DNA from: Conoideocrella luteorostrata
Taxonomy: Eukaryota > Ascomycota > Sordariomycetes > Hypocreales > Clavicipitaceae
NCBI GenBank assembly: GCA_032433595.1
Contig: JASWJB010000455.1
Span: 1-26,745, forward strand
Reading direction: 5' to 3'
DNA length: 26,745 nt
A program made the position numbers and the translations under genes. The notes below the pieces were generated by a model. It was not told where the DNA came from. It worked only from the letters and a program-made list of their open reading frames with translations, and ran no database searches. Positions 1-9,838 of the stretch are shown piece by piece (within the stretch, counting starts at the first letter, position 1; each line of letters starts with the position of its first letter).

Positions 1-445
1 TTTTTTTTTTTTTTTTTGGGAAAGTTACACCATGGAGCTCTGTAGCATCTCTTATTAATCCTCCTGTCTAAAATGAATTGCATGACCTAGCTATTGTGTC
101 ATCTACATCGAGCTCATGTAATACAGTAGAATTGATACAAGAAACTTTACCAGTATTATCATTACCATTAATTCCCGATCCTGTATGCGAAATCACTAAA
201 ATAGCAAATACCTGTGCCTGTGTCTGGCCATGTTCTGTGTCTCCATTGTCCGTCCTCGCGATCAAGTACGAGGCCTCGGTGACTGCATTTTGTCATTTTC
301 AGTTTCTCGTTTGTCCGTTGCGGCGACATTCGTCACCTTTGGGTTAACCACTTTAGCAGCTAAATCCTGTACAATGGCCAAATTTAGATTATTCAAGTTT
401 TGTACTGCACTCTATTTTTTTGGCCGAATTATCCTCCTGTTTCGG
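1..445. other. Gene-free left edge, T17 tract
   Basis: The window opens with 17 consecutive T residues, then AT-rich sequence with no convincing coding frame. It is the 3' flank of the BTB/POZ gene, which reads leftward and stops at 446. Short open frames here have no family resemblance and unlikely composition, so I call none of them genes. Confidence 0.6.
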
Positions 446-1603
446 TCAGTAGTATTCAATGTCGAGACCTTGAATCTTATCAAGGCAGTCGCGAGTCAAT
501 TCGTTGACCGTGCTCACTAAGGAGCAGCGGTAGGAGCCCGAATGCTTTCTTGGCATTGCGGTGATAATATTCCATCGAGGTTCACTGACGGACCTCAGAG
601 CATCTAAGATTTCTGAGACGCTAAAACCATCTTTACAAGCAGTAATGGCCTTATGATGGATATTTGTGGCAATGAGGTGCTTTCTGAAGACACCATGACG
701 AAAGATCGTGCACTCGAAGGTGCCACAGGGTGCGTTGAGGCTGAGCGTTCTTTTCATGCCTTGGATTCGCCCTGCAATGAAATCGAGGCCTCTCTCCCTT
801 GTCTCATTCATGTCCTCTGATTAACTGTCAGCACAGATTCTGACATTCATTCTGAGAGGCCACGATAACAAACCAATTAATTTATTGGGCAACGGTAGCC
901 CCAAGCTAGGAATTTTACCCCGGAACTTCCGAATCAGAGCGGCACTTAACTCAGAGAAGAGTTTTGCATCTTGAAAATAGTAAGCGCAAAACAGGTAAAG
1001 AACAGTGGTCCGGTTATATCCCATATCGTTTCCCTTGCATTGGTCTCCTACATAACAAGTCCAATTGCTTCCATAGACGTAGGCCACGGGCAAGCAACCA
1101 AAGTAGTCCACCAACATACCAAAGGCAGCTAGGGCGTCAATGGACTTTACGGTCGCCCTTGTACCTCGGCAGTGAATGAGTCTTAATAAAGTCAGCAGAG
1201 TGTTTTCACGCCAACTTTCAGTCGTGATGTGAAAGTGACCTCCTTTCTTTTCCAAATTTTCGATCAAGGGCTTACGAAAACTTTTCGCAAAGTAGGCGGA
1301 TCCCAGACTCAGTGCCTTTGACGATACCAAATACCGAACTTGGGTTGTTTGAGTATCCTGCTTCGGTTCGGAGGGTTCTACGCTCGTCATGTCCTGCAAT
1401 ACTGGGGTAGGGTTTCCCGGTGACGTGTTTGGGTTGCTTTGCACTGCTCCGCGCTGGGTTTGAGCATTCTGTGCTGCGGCCACAGGCCTAACAGTGCTTG
1501 GGAAAATCTCGCCTTGGTTCCACGACGCAAACGGTTTATTTGGATTCAAAAGGGTCAAAATAACATCCCCTTCTGGATCTACAACGTAGTTGATGTTTTC
1601 CAT
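446..1603 (-). CDS. BTB/POZ domain protein, two exons
   Basis: Exons are 874-1603 and 446-816 (minus strand), giving 366 residues. The protein opens with a DPEGDVILTL strand near residues 9-18, then a Q/N/P/T-rich insert (about 25-88), then VRYLVSSKALSLGSAYF (about 89-105), the second strand and helix of a fungal BTB/POZ fold. The C-terminal part carries a CTFEC-like motif (GTFECTIF), as in fungal BTB proteins of this type. A TAA at 821-823 appears to end the frame, but the frame continues unbroken beyond it. A 57-nt intron (817-873) with donor GTTTGT, branch-like GCTGAC and acceptor CAG removes the stop and joins LPNKLI to EDMNETRERG. Such proteins are usually thought to mediate protein interactions; the partner here is unknown. 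The BTB call is firm; splicing is inferred. Confidence 0.82.
817..873 (-). other. Inferred 57-nt intron of the BTB gene
   Basis: Reading the minus strand, the donor GTTTGT lies at 873, a GCTGAC branch-like element sits about 15 nt before the end, and the acceptor is TCAG at 817. The length is a multiple of three and contains the only stop (TAA, 821-823) separating the two halves of the gene. Splicing creates a GAG codon across the junction. Confidence 0.75.
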
Positions 1604-2525
1604 CTTTGGAAGAGTAGGAGTGAGTAGGAGGCTGTTTGGATAAAGACTCGAGAATCACGGGTGACGAAGGAGAGAAGGTGTTTTGGCCTGCGAGTTTTTC
1701 CGTGTCTGCACAGAACGTAGGGGAGGGGGAGGAGGAAAGTGAGAGGAAGATGAGAAAGTAAGCAGAAAGTGAGCAGAAAGTGAGTATACGCACATTGCCC
1801 CTCCCATATGAATGTACTGTCAGCTCATTGAAGGTGCTATTGGATTGAGGCAGACCAGCCGGAATAGAGAGCGGATTACTTTTTGTCTTTTAGCTGTTTG
1901 CCGGCCAATACTATTGTTCGTCCCTTCTAAACCAATGACTCTCCCTAACTCATCTCGTCAACGCTGCTGCATTTCATATAAACAGGCCCTCCTATGACAT
2001 CCGTGCATGTATCAAGTATTGAAGGAACTACTGTAATCGATTTAAATATTGCATGATAGGCAGATGTGTGTGAACAAGCTTTAGCCCAGCAATATATGAG
2101 TTCTTTGTATATTACGTTAAGAATTGTTGGTCTACGTTCTCCGACAGGGTATAGCTGGTTTTCTAATTGTATATTGTTTGTTACGCACTGAGATGAGCCC
2201 ATGGGTGACGAAAAAAAAGACAAAAAATATACTACGCTAATATAAAGCTCGGAATCGTGTCTCATTACATCATTATGTGCATTCTAGCTAAATATTGCCT
2301 CTGATGATGAAAGCTCGATAGAAATTACCACGGGAATACTCGACTTCCTGTTCCATGCCATACCCAACAAGCTGTTATGAGATCATCATTATTCACCCCT
2401 GTCTCGTACGTATACCGCAGAACCAAGTTCTGCCAATTAGTGTGCAATAGAAATGCATCGCCAGATGATATCCGTCTCAACAATAATCAGGATGCAACAT
2501 CCCAGCAGCAACCTCTCCAGACACT
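1604..2525. other. Gene-free stretch between BTB and SMase D genes
   Basis: This 922-bp stretch holds the BTB promoter side (purine-rich GGAGGGGGAGGAGG near 1720-1736) and the 3' flank of the SMase D gene. It is AT-rich around 2030-2300. I see no coding frame, RNA gene or transposon end. Confidence 0.55.
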
Positions 2526-3464
2526 TCACCACGGGTTGTCCGCCACATTCGCCAAGTACCGCCGCTTAGGATGAGTGGCTATCCAGCTCATAATATCCCT
2601 AAATGCCGAGCGGGTGTCCCCGTGGTCAAAGAAATGAGTCGCTTTGAACCCAAAAATGAGTCCATCAATACCCGCATCCAGCAATTTGTTCACAAACTTG
2701 CCCTGCCCAGCCGTAGAAGTCCATCCAAAACTCAATGCAATTTCCTTACTCTTCACTGCCTTTGAAAGCTCCGTGCATGTGTAGAACCTCTCCTCAGTGC
2801 AGTCGCCAAACTCAAACGGCAGATAAAAGTAGCCGTATGCCAGGGTGCGCTGAGCAACTTTCGCGGGACCGACGCGGTTAAAAGCCTGCACGACATCGGA
2901 CAGCTTGCCGTTTACATTGACAGCTTCCATATAAGTCAGATCTTGTTGGATTTGCCTATATGCCGCCCCATCTGTGGATTCAAAGCCGTAGAGTACGCTG
3001 ATGCCGTGCATCTCGAGGATATTTCGAGCGTTGTCGCGGAGTGTATCGATCGAGCATAGTGGGAATTTTGAGTCGCAGTGATCGGGGTTTTTGATATCTA
3101 GCCAGACAAAGATGATGTTTCCGCCGTCTCTTCTCTGCCTGGCAATGTACTCGAACAGGTCGATCAAGTAGTCGCCTGCGCTTCCAGGAACACCGTCGTG
3201 ATCCGCCCACCAGCCAGTCTCTTTCCGGGCAAAGACGTCGATCTCTAAAGCATTTGCTCCCATTGCTACTGCATCCTTGACACCATCGGAGGTGAGAACC
3301 CTGTGAGCAATAGCATAGAAAGGACGAGGGCCATGTGGTTTTGGAGCCGTCATTGTCAAATCAATCCCACCGGGTTGTGACCTGCCAGCTAAGTTGTCGA
3401 TGTGGCCGCGCCCAAGACAAGTTGACAAGAACAGTCCAGCCAACTTTGACGGTAAGCAGACCAT
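2526..3464 (-). CDS. Sphingomyelinase D / phospholipase D family enzyme
   Basis: 312 residues, single exon, ATG at 3462-3464. It belongs to the GDPD-like TIM-barrel family of spider and actinobacterial SMase D (dermonecrotic toxin), also known in fungi. Family members cleave choline or other head groups from sphingomyelin or lysophospholipids with Mg2+. Catalytic histidines are H54 (AIAHRV) and H89 (WWADHDG); acidic metal ligands are E74 and D76 (LEID) and D123 (WLDIKNP). The protein ends in VADNPW, the barrel-plugging tail motif of this family, so it looks full-length and catalytically intact. The N-terminus has only a short hydrophobic run (about residues 8-17), so secretion is uncertain; a second in-frame ATG at 3353 would give a 275-residue form starting just before the barrel. 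No frameshift is seen. Substrate and biological role are inferred from the family only. Confidence 0.92.
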   Translation of the reverse strand: MVCLPSKLAGLFLSTCLGRGHIDNLAGRSQPGGIDLTMTAPKPHGPRPFYAIAHRVLTSDGVKDAVAMGANALEIDVFARKETGWWADHDGVPGSAGDYLIDLFEYIARQRRDGGNIIFVWLDIKNPDHCDSKFPLCSIDTLRDNARNILEMHGISVLYGFESTDGAAYRQIQQDLTYMEAVNVNGKLSDVVQAFNRVGPAKVAQRTLAYGYFYLPFEFGDCTEERFYTCTELSKAVKSKEIALSFGWTSTAGQGKFVNKLLDAGIDGLIFGFKATHFFDHGDTRSAFRDIMSWIATHPKRRYLANVADNPW

Positions 3465-4719
3465 ATTTTATATTATGGAGTTGAAAATGCAGGTATGCTG
3501 TTGAGAGTTGAGTGTTGGTGATGACAGATGTAGCTATCGAACAGTTGCTTACCGAGTCGGCGACATGGCCATTATTTATCCAGATCTGTCACGATGATTT
3601 ATTCCACAACCCCAGAAGCGTAAATCCGAACCTCACTTCTGAGCACAAGCTAAGAGGAACTGATAGCAGGAGACCGCAAGCACAAGGGTTACCTATCTAG
3701 GAACTCGTCCACTCGTGAATACGGTTCTTCCATCCGCACACCGGCAAGTGGGACGAAATTCGCGGTGAGGAAGTACACACCGATGAACTTCACTGCCAAA
3801 GCACCATGATTGACTTCATTTCACCACTCCGTGCGGAGAAGTTGCCTTATAGGGTTATCCGGCAATTCTTGCAACGATGTACCGTTTCCCCATCGCGGGG
3901 ACTATCCCGGTGGTACGACGCGGCGGTTGCAAGATCTTTTGTAAATATCCCCGCTCCCACATTCAACATTATCACCAGTGTACCGCAATTTCCTCAACCA
4001 GAAGCAAAGAATACAATGAAACCCAGGTGGCCAAGTCCCTGCTACGACTTGCTTGACGACACGTCTTCATGCATGAACGGCCGTATCGGCACTCGGAATC
4101 TCGGAATTGGAGGTCTCCATTTGCTTCTTCTCTTGAGTTCTCAATTTATGTTATGACAGCTAGGACTTTCCTTGGATACCACATGGGCTGTCCTGGAACG
4201 TCCTGTACTCTCCGAGAGCTCCTCCGCACAGGCGGTGCTTTTCAAAATCTACATGTGCGTCTGCGTCGTATTTCAGCGCTACCGTAACATTGGCGCATGC
4301 ACCGTTATAGCAGATTGCGGGGATGTGGAGAAGTTGTTCGGGATTTGAAGAAATATGCAGCCTTTTAACACCTGTTGGACTTCACTTAAACGAGATTTCG
4401 GGGCTCATTCGTCCGAAGCGAATGGAAGTATTGCTAAAGAATCACGCCATAAGCATAGAAAGGGGGATATGTTTCGACTTTTGCTCCAATAATGATACAC
4501 TCCTATATGACCTTCCTAGGGCAGCTTTTAAAAGAGCTTTATTTTTATTTTTATTTTTTAAAGAGCGAAAACAAATTTCCAGACCCATTTCATCCCATGC
4601 CATTGTTACCCTGGTCCCCCATTCTGACCAATCCACCATAAAAATTTCTCCCCGTTCCCGTCGGTTATTTGTAACGTTTCAATTTGCAATCCTGCCGAGC
4701 ATTGTAATGTCACCCAGGT
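3465..4719. other. Long gene-free stretch upstream of SMase D gene
   Basis: 1255 bp between two minus-strand genes. Open frames on the plus strand near 3806-4156 and 4323-4760 have no recognisable domain and look non-coding in composition. A T/A-rich low-complexity patch lies near 4525-4562 (repeats of TTTTTA). Transposon remnants were looked for by eye and not found. Confidence 0.5.
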
Positions 4720-6057
4720 TCATTCTTCTTCACTGCATGTCTCCGAGTCAGATGATATAAATTCTTCGGTCTTGGTCTCGTCAATCTCCATGGCTTCGTC
4801 ATCGCTGGCATATTGGTCGTTTACGTCGTCGTTCTCCGCTTGATAAGAATGGTTGGTACCTTGTCCCGGTTGATAGTCTTCCTGACCAACATTGTCGGTT
4901 TCCTCGATCTCATTGAAAAAAAATATCTCAGCGCCAGGTATATGAATATCAATGGCGTCTTTGTCGCCAAAGTGGTGCTCAAAACCTTCCTTGTCGATAG
5001 CCAGCTCCACTTCTGGCACGTTCTCGTACTCCTCGTCATCGTCCACAGCGAGATAGACTTCCAGGTCGACATTGTAGGATTGACTAGATCCATCGACTAC
5101 CTCAACATCGTGAATGATGTTTGATCTCCCATAGTCATCGTAAACAGGTTGATCGCAAACCAGGTTGTTCAAATATATCCTTTCCACGATATCAATATCC
5201 TCCTCTTCCTCATCGTCTTTGTCGCTGTCACTGTCACTGTCGCTGTCGCTGTCGCTGTCGTGCAGCTGCTTTGAGCTGAGTGTAGTTGCTGAAGCAATAG
5301 CGTCAGAGGGAGACGGCCGGAGAGCGGCGAAGAGGTTTTCCTCCCCCTCTTGGATGAGTTGCTCTCCAGGGGTCTCAGGAAGATCGTTGGGTTCTCCAAT
5401 CGGCATTGTTGGAGTTGGCGCTTCATTGGGCTCAGAAGTGCGTGTGTCTCCAAGTCCTGTTGAATCACGCTCCGTATTCCACTCTGGCAGGAGTGACTGT
5501 CCAATGGTAATGTCGTATATACTAATTCCAAGGTTCTGAGCTTCTCGGATTCGTCGTTTGATTTTCGCTCGGATATCGCATTGCAATAATGTGCCCATGT
5601 CCTGGGTAAGCTGGAAATCCAAAAGACTCCTCTGAAATACACTGTGGAGAGACTCTTCCTCTGGATCCCAATACAAGTTGGACCAAGTCGGAAGACAGTC
5701 TTCACCAATGTAAATTTCTTCAATGGTTATGCCCTGTTCTCGAGCAAGATCAAGACGGGCATTTGCCCTTTGTTGAAGGACATCTGCTAGGTCGCCAGGT
5801 ATCAGCCCCGTAGGAACGGTCCCGGCAAGCCATTCTGAGAATGCGCTGACTTTTGATGAGACCACTTGCGGAGCATCATTGGCTGGGCCTGAGGTTTCAA
5901 GATTAGTTCGGAAAGAGTGTCGTTGCAGGTACCCTAACTCACAATTGACAGACGCTGCAGACGTGTCAAGTCCAGGACTGGCTGGACGAGCGAGAACAGG
6001 GCTTTTCGCATTGCGTGGGCCTGTCTCTCTAACGCAATGACCTGAGTTCCCCATCAT
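4720..6057 (-). CDS. Acidic protein with internal repeat and SD tract, unrecognised
   Basis: 445 residues from the ATG at 6055-6057; the open frame extends nine codons upstream, but only to a TTG. I do not recognise the family. A segment at residues about 100-125 (AREQGITIEEIYIG...LPTW) is matched at about 167-193 (REAQNLGISIYDITIG...LPEW), so the N-terminal half carries two copies of a 25-37 residue unit. The middle is rich in P, E and T, then comes a run of six SD pairs followed by an acidic stretch (about 267-286). The C-terminal 150 residues are strongly acidic and end in SEEE. No signal peptide or membrane segment is visible. The composition suggests a soluble, partly disordered protein. 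It begins MMGNSG, but position 6 of a possible myristoylation site (G-N-S-G-H) is not the usual Ser/Thr. Introns further upstream cannot be excluded. Confidence 0.65.
   Translation of the reverse strand: MMGNSGHCVRETGPRNAKSPVLARPASPGLDTSAASVNCELGYLQRHSFRTNLETSGPANDAPQVVSSKVSAFSEWLAGTVPTGLIPGDLADVLQQRANARLDLAREQGITIEEIYIGEDCLPTWSNLYWDPEEESLHSVFQRSLLDFQLTQDMGTLLQCDIRAKIKRRIREAQNLGISIYDITIGQSLLPEWNTERDSTGLGDTRTSEPNEAPTPTMPIGEPNDLPETPGEQLIQEGEENLFAALRPSPSDAIASATTLSSKQLHDSDSDSDSDSDSDKDDEEEEDIDIVERIYLNNLVCDQPVYDDYGRSNIIHDVEVVDGSSQSYNVDLEVYLAVDDDEEYENVPEVELAIDKEGFEHHFGDKDAIDIHIPGAEIFFFNEIEETDNVGQEDYQPGQGTNHSYQAENDDVNDQYASDDEAMEIDETKTEEFISSDSETCSEEE
5220..5262. repeat. Hexanucleotide microsatellite (GTCGCT/GTCACT)n
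   Basis: About seven tandem copies of a 6-bp unit, GTCGCT or GTCACT on the plus strand, encode the alternating Asp-Ser run on the minus strand. The unit length keeps the reading frame, so copy-number change would lengthen or shorten the SD tract by one pair without a frameshift. Confidence 0.85.
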
Positions 6058-7092
6058 AACATTAACGAACAAGCAGAAAGACAAAGGATTATGGAACCCA
6101 GAAAATCCCTCAACCTAAGACGGCAGTAATGAAGAAAAAGACAGTTTCATTACTTGACAAAAAAAAAAACGAGAAGCAGAGCGGATGCAATATGCCAGAC
6201 GAAGGATGATTCTCAGTGTAGCGAGAGAGGGAGAAGTTGAACATATGTCAGAGCCAATTTTGTAACAAGGAAGTTGTAGCTGCTTGTTCTGAAAATAGAC
6301 ATGGTGAAGCTTGGATCGAGTTTCATGCGTCGGCGATGACAATAGCTAACAATGCCGGTGAAGAATGGCATATTGTTCGTACGCCTCCGTTTCAGAAGCC
6401 ATCAGTTAATCATCAGGTCTACAAAGCAACAATACAATGTTTCACTTTTTTTTTTAATACTTTTTTTTATCCAGCTCAACCCCCAATTCAAGCGTACCTA
6501 TTATTCTCAAGATAAAATAGGAAACCTAGCGTCACCGTACATAACGCCGCTGTTGAGTCTTCCTTGCATATCGTCAAGCCGACCAATAGTTTAAGGACAA
6601 CCGATCCAACCACTGTTATCTGTAAGGTGGAGGGGAGGGAAGGGAGGTGTAGAGTAGGCGTGTGAGGTTCGGTTGTCTTTGAACTATTGTTCAGCTCGAC
6701 GATATGCAAAGAAGGCTCAACGGTGGCGCATGTACAGTGGCGCTAAGTTTTCTATTTATCCTGAGAAAAATGGGTACAATTGAATTGGGATTGAGCTGGT
6801 GTGATGGACTTGTCTTATGATGAAAAAACACATTAAATGCCGGCTATATCCTGCCGGAGCACATTGACCAACAAGCAACAATACAAGTATTACAGCCATT
6901 AGTTGATTGAGCCACGTTGAGCCGAAATAACAATTTCCAACGCCGTCTGCGCCGATCCGTAGCTAACCCTGTGTATTGCAATGCCATATTGCAACTATCC
7001 TTAGGTATTAGATCCCAGTCTCCTGCCTTCCATTGCCGAAATAATCGTCGCACAATTGATCAGAATTGCCGTCACACCGTACGTTGTTATCC
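6058..7092. other. Gene-free stretch, two 3'/5' flanks
   Basis: About 1 kb containing the upstream region of the acidic-protein gene and the 3' flank of the small basic-protein gene. It holds several T runs (near 6446-6470), a short hairpin (CCGGC...GCCGG near 6841-6860) and G/A-rich sequence near 6628-6650. No coding frame is convincing. Confidence 0.5.
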
Positions 7093-7491
7093 CTACTGAA
7101 TCTCCATCTCGGTCTCAGCATTCAATTGTTTCTCGATCTCGGCATCCATATCCGGTGCATCTGTCAGTTGTTTAGCATCGCGTTTCCTCGCCACTCTCAA
7201 TTATGCCTAGGCCACAAACTCACCTTTCATTTCCTTCTCCCCTTCGGCGTCCATTCTCCGCTTGACAGCATATCCCATCTTCTTTTCCAGTTTCCTCGCC
7301 TTCTTAGCACTGATTTTGGCACGAGGACCGCTCGTAGGCAGAATGCCGGGTCTTGCGCCGCGTGATATGTCCTGCTTAGAGATCTTGTTTCTGGCCAGTT
7401 CGCTCTGCTTTCTGCGGACCTTTTTGGAGGCGGCGGCACGGGCGGCGAGCCGGTTCTTGGAGGGACCGTTGGGGTTTTTTACTGACGGCAT
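7093..7491 (-). CDS. Small basic nucleolar-type protein, two exons
   Basis: Exons are 7224-7491 and 7093-7160, giving 111 residues. I chose the ATG at 7489-7491 because the protein then opens MPSVKNPNGPSKNRLAAR, a typical compact start; the open frame extends upstream without similar character. Residues about 10-85 are rich in Lys/Arg/Ala, with SGPRAKISAKKARKLEKK in the middle; the tail is acidic (AEIEKQLNAETEMEIQ). A 63-nt intron (7161-7223) has donor GTGAGT, a GCTAAAC branch-like element and acceptor CTGACAG. Skipping it would end the protein after five more codons. The composition fits a nucleolar or ribosome-biogenesis factor, perhaps Alb1-like, but I cannot name the family securely. Confidence 0.75.
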
Positions 7492-8193
7492 TTCGGGCAC
7501 TGTCCACCTTCCCGCGGAAGCTACGAAAGGATAAGTAACTTCGTAGGAACAAAATGCGTGGAAGGATGGAAAGCTGAACGGCATTTAGAAAATGAAGTTT
7601 GAGTCGCAGAAAAAAAAGTCAGCCCCGCTCCTCCCCCACTAACCAGCTCCTGCCTTGTCTTAGTTGACGGGTAACCCCACATAGCCCCCGTCCGTGGTCC
7701 CCTGTGGCTAACTCGAGGCATCTGCGGATAAGTCCCGGTACCTATGAGCACGCACTGCTTCAAATCGGTTGCAGGTTGCTCATGAGTACACTGCAATATT
7801 CTTCGCATACGGAGATACAGATGATTCGATCCAGGGTTATGTGATTAAAGCGATAAGCGCTTACTGTTAAGCAACGATATGGTTGTTACTTTGTCGCGGG
7901 AAAACGCGCACCTATTATGCACTCAACACAACAATGGAATTAGGTCCTTATTCTAAGATATTATCATCTACTAATTTGCTAAGCAAGACTACTAGCAGCA
8001 GCAGTAGTAATAGTAGCGGCAGTAGAGGAGTAAAATATCTCACATTACTCTATGTGTATACCCAAACAATACCCATTTCTTGTAGCACCTGCGAAACCAC
8101 CCATTATCAGTACGCCATGCCCATGATGATTTTACCAAATAATGGTAGTATGATAAAGGAAAACTAATCCCAGTCCAACGCTGTCCTTAAATT
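7492..8193. other. Gene-free stretch with AGC/AGT-rich patch
   Basis: Upstream region of the small basic-protein gene and 3' flank of the Ytp1-like gene. A short trinucleotide-rich patch (AGC, AGT, GGC units) lies near 7994-8025. I found no tRNA or coding frame I would defend. Confidence 0.5.
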
Positions 8194-9838
8194 TTAGTTC
8201 ACTCGTGTGTGATTGTTTTTGCCTAGAGTGCTAGGAGTGTCGATGCTGGGTCGGTCCACACTCCTTCTCAGCATGCCCTGGCTCTCGGCACCCTCGTCAT
8301 CGCTCATCAGGCCGTCCAGCTCAAACTCTTCAGCATCTCGTAACCGACCCTCCTCCACTGTTCGCCCATTGGCATGGGGTTGTCCGTTTGCAAACGTTTT
8401 CATGTTCATGGCAGGGTTGGCGAGACGGTCGTAGAGGTGAATTACCATGTTCACAAACAGGAACAATAGGAAGGCAAGCGAGAACAGGATAAGGATGTAC
8501 GAAACGGCATCCATGTCGGATTGGTCAACGAGACTCATTTGCTCTTCAGTGGCACCCATGAAAAGAAAACCGGATGCGTACAAAAGCTACGATTCGTTAG
8601 CGAATGGAAGGATGAAATAACAAAGGGTGCCACTCCATTTGACTTACGAAAACGGGTACAAATTGAAAGCTGTTCCAAGAGCGCCCATCCTCCGTTAGGG
8701 ACTGCTTGTCCTTCAGGACAAAGGCAATCTCGATAATTCTGGTGATGCCAACACCCATCAAAGTCTTGCCGAATGTGGAGTGCGTCATGGCGCTGACCAT
8801 AAGCTCCTGCGGGTGAGCGGACATGGCCCAGCCGGTCACGAAGATGACAAAGCCAGGAATGAAGTTACGCTTAGGGTTGCCGTCACGGTCTCTGCTGAGC
8901 CATATGCCAGCAAGACCGGCACACCACCAAACAATCCCCATAGTGGTATGCTGCCAGTCATTCTTGACCCAGGCGGTGCCCCATCGATGCTCGGTGAAAG
9001 TGTTAACACAACCCCAAGCGGCAATAACGGCACTGTCAAAGAATTCCTGGGACCGTCCGCAGCGCTGCATCCACACCTGCCCAACCAGCATGATGATTGT
9101 CAACAAGACACCGTAAGCAATGAAGGCGCCTCCCATGATGAAGTGCGCAGCGCACTGTCCAACATGTTCGCCTTGGCAGAAGCCGAGAGCGGTGATGCCA
9201 CCAAATATCATCTGAGCCCATGACATGAGAGGCATTGCTTTGCCGATGATCGAGTGGCAAGGTCGGATCAGCTTTCTAATCTTGCCGTTCAAGCCCTTCT
9301 CCCAGTGACCCTTCAAGTAAAGACCCAGGACGACCTGGCCAATGAGGAGAAGCTGTAAGATGTTGGCAAAGATGGAATGGATATTATGGCCGACAAACTC
9401 CCGACCGCCGTGGGCATGGCCCAAAAAGAATCCGAGAAGCGCGAGTGCCGAGCCAACGACTTGCGTGGGAACGTGCCATCGAGACTTGGTCATCTACACC
9501 ACAGTTAGCACGGGGCTGCTGCACTTCCGTTTGTCTTTGTAGGGGCGAACGACTCACTCCTAGAACCATTCCAATAGGGAAGATGACACCATAGGCAAAC
9601 ATGTTGATGAAGATGTGAATCCATAACGTCGTATCCTGTGGCACAAAAGTCAGCCCTTGCATTCCCTGCCTCCTATCGCGGTCGGTTTCCCGTTACTAAC
9701 AAGAGGCTCCAAAGAGACAGTCTGCCCTTCTGGGATTTTGCTGTCTCCATGATGCTCGTGTCCGACTGCCATTTTGCCCAGTGTCGTTATGAGAAGGAAA
9801 AGGGACAGAATAGTCCCTCTTGCCATAGAGATAGCCAT
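8194..9838 (-). CDS. Ytp1-like multipass membrane protein, four exons
   Basis: Exons on the minus strand are 9701-9838, 9558-9635, 8648-9493 and 8194-8586 (484 residues). Introns are 65, 64 and 61 nt, all phase 0, with donors GTTAGT, GTGAGT, GTAAGT and branch-like CTGAC or CTAAC. The start is the ATG at 9836-9838; the frame upstream reaches only a GTG. Residues 1-26 form a signal peptide, followed by HEHHGD. Exon 2 and early exon 3 hold two hydrophobic helices with conserved His (IHIF, GHAHG, GHNIH), as in the DUF2427 / cytochrome-b561-like N-terminal domain. The remainder of exon 3 and early exon 4 match the Ytp1 C-terminal domain with several further membrane segments. The last 100 residues are hydrophilic and acidic. 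Yeast Ytp1 has no firmly established function; His-rich membrane pairs suggest heme or metal binding, which is inference. Confidence 0.88.

Noticed and set aside
821..823. TAA stop taken as evidence of a pseudogene
   Set aside because: Intron signals on both sides and family-consistent continuation make splicing the better explanation.
3806..4156. 116-codon plus-strand frame in the gene-free stretch
   Set aside because: No recognisable motif; composition resembles non-coding DNA.
4323..4760. 145-codon plus-strand frame
   Set aside because: It overlaps the 3' end of the acidic-protein gene and the T/A-rich patch; no domain, no start context, no intron logic.
7805..7850. Possible tRNA T-arm (ATTCGATCC)
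   Set aside because: No matching acceptor, D-arm or anticodon arm at the right distances.
7994..8025. AGC/AGT trinucleotide patch as a coding Gln/Ser repeat
   Set aside because: The 94-codon plus-strand frame through it lies in the 3' flank of the Ytp1-like gene and has no other gene-like feature.
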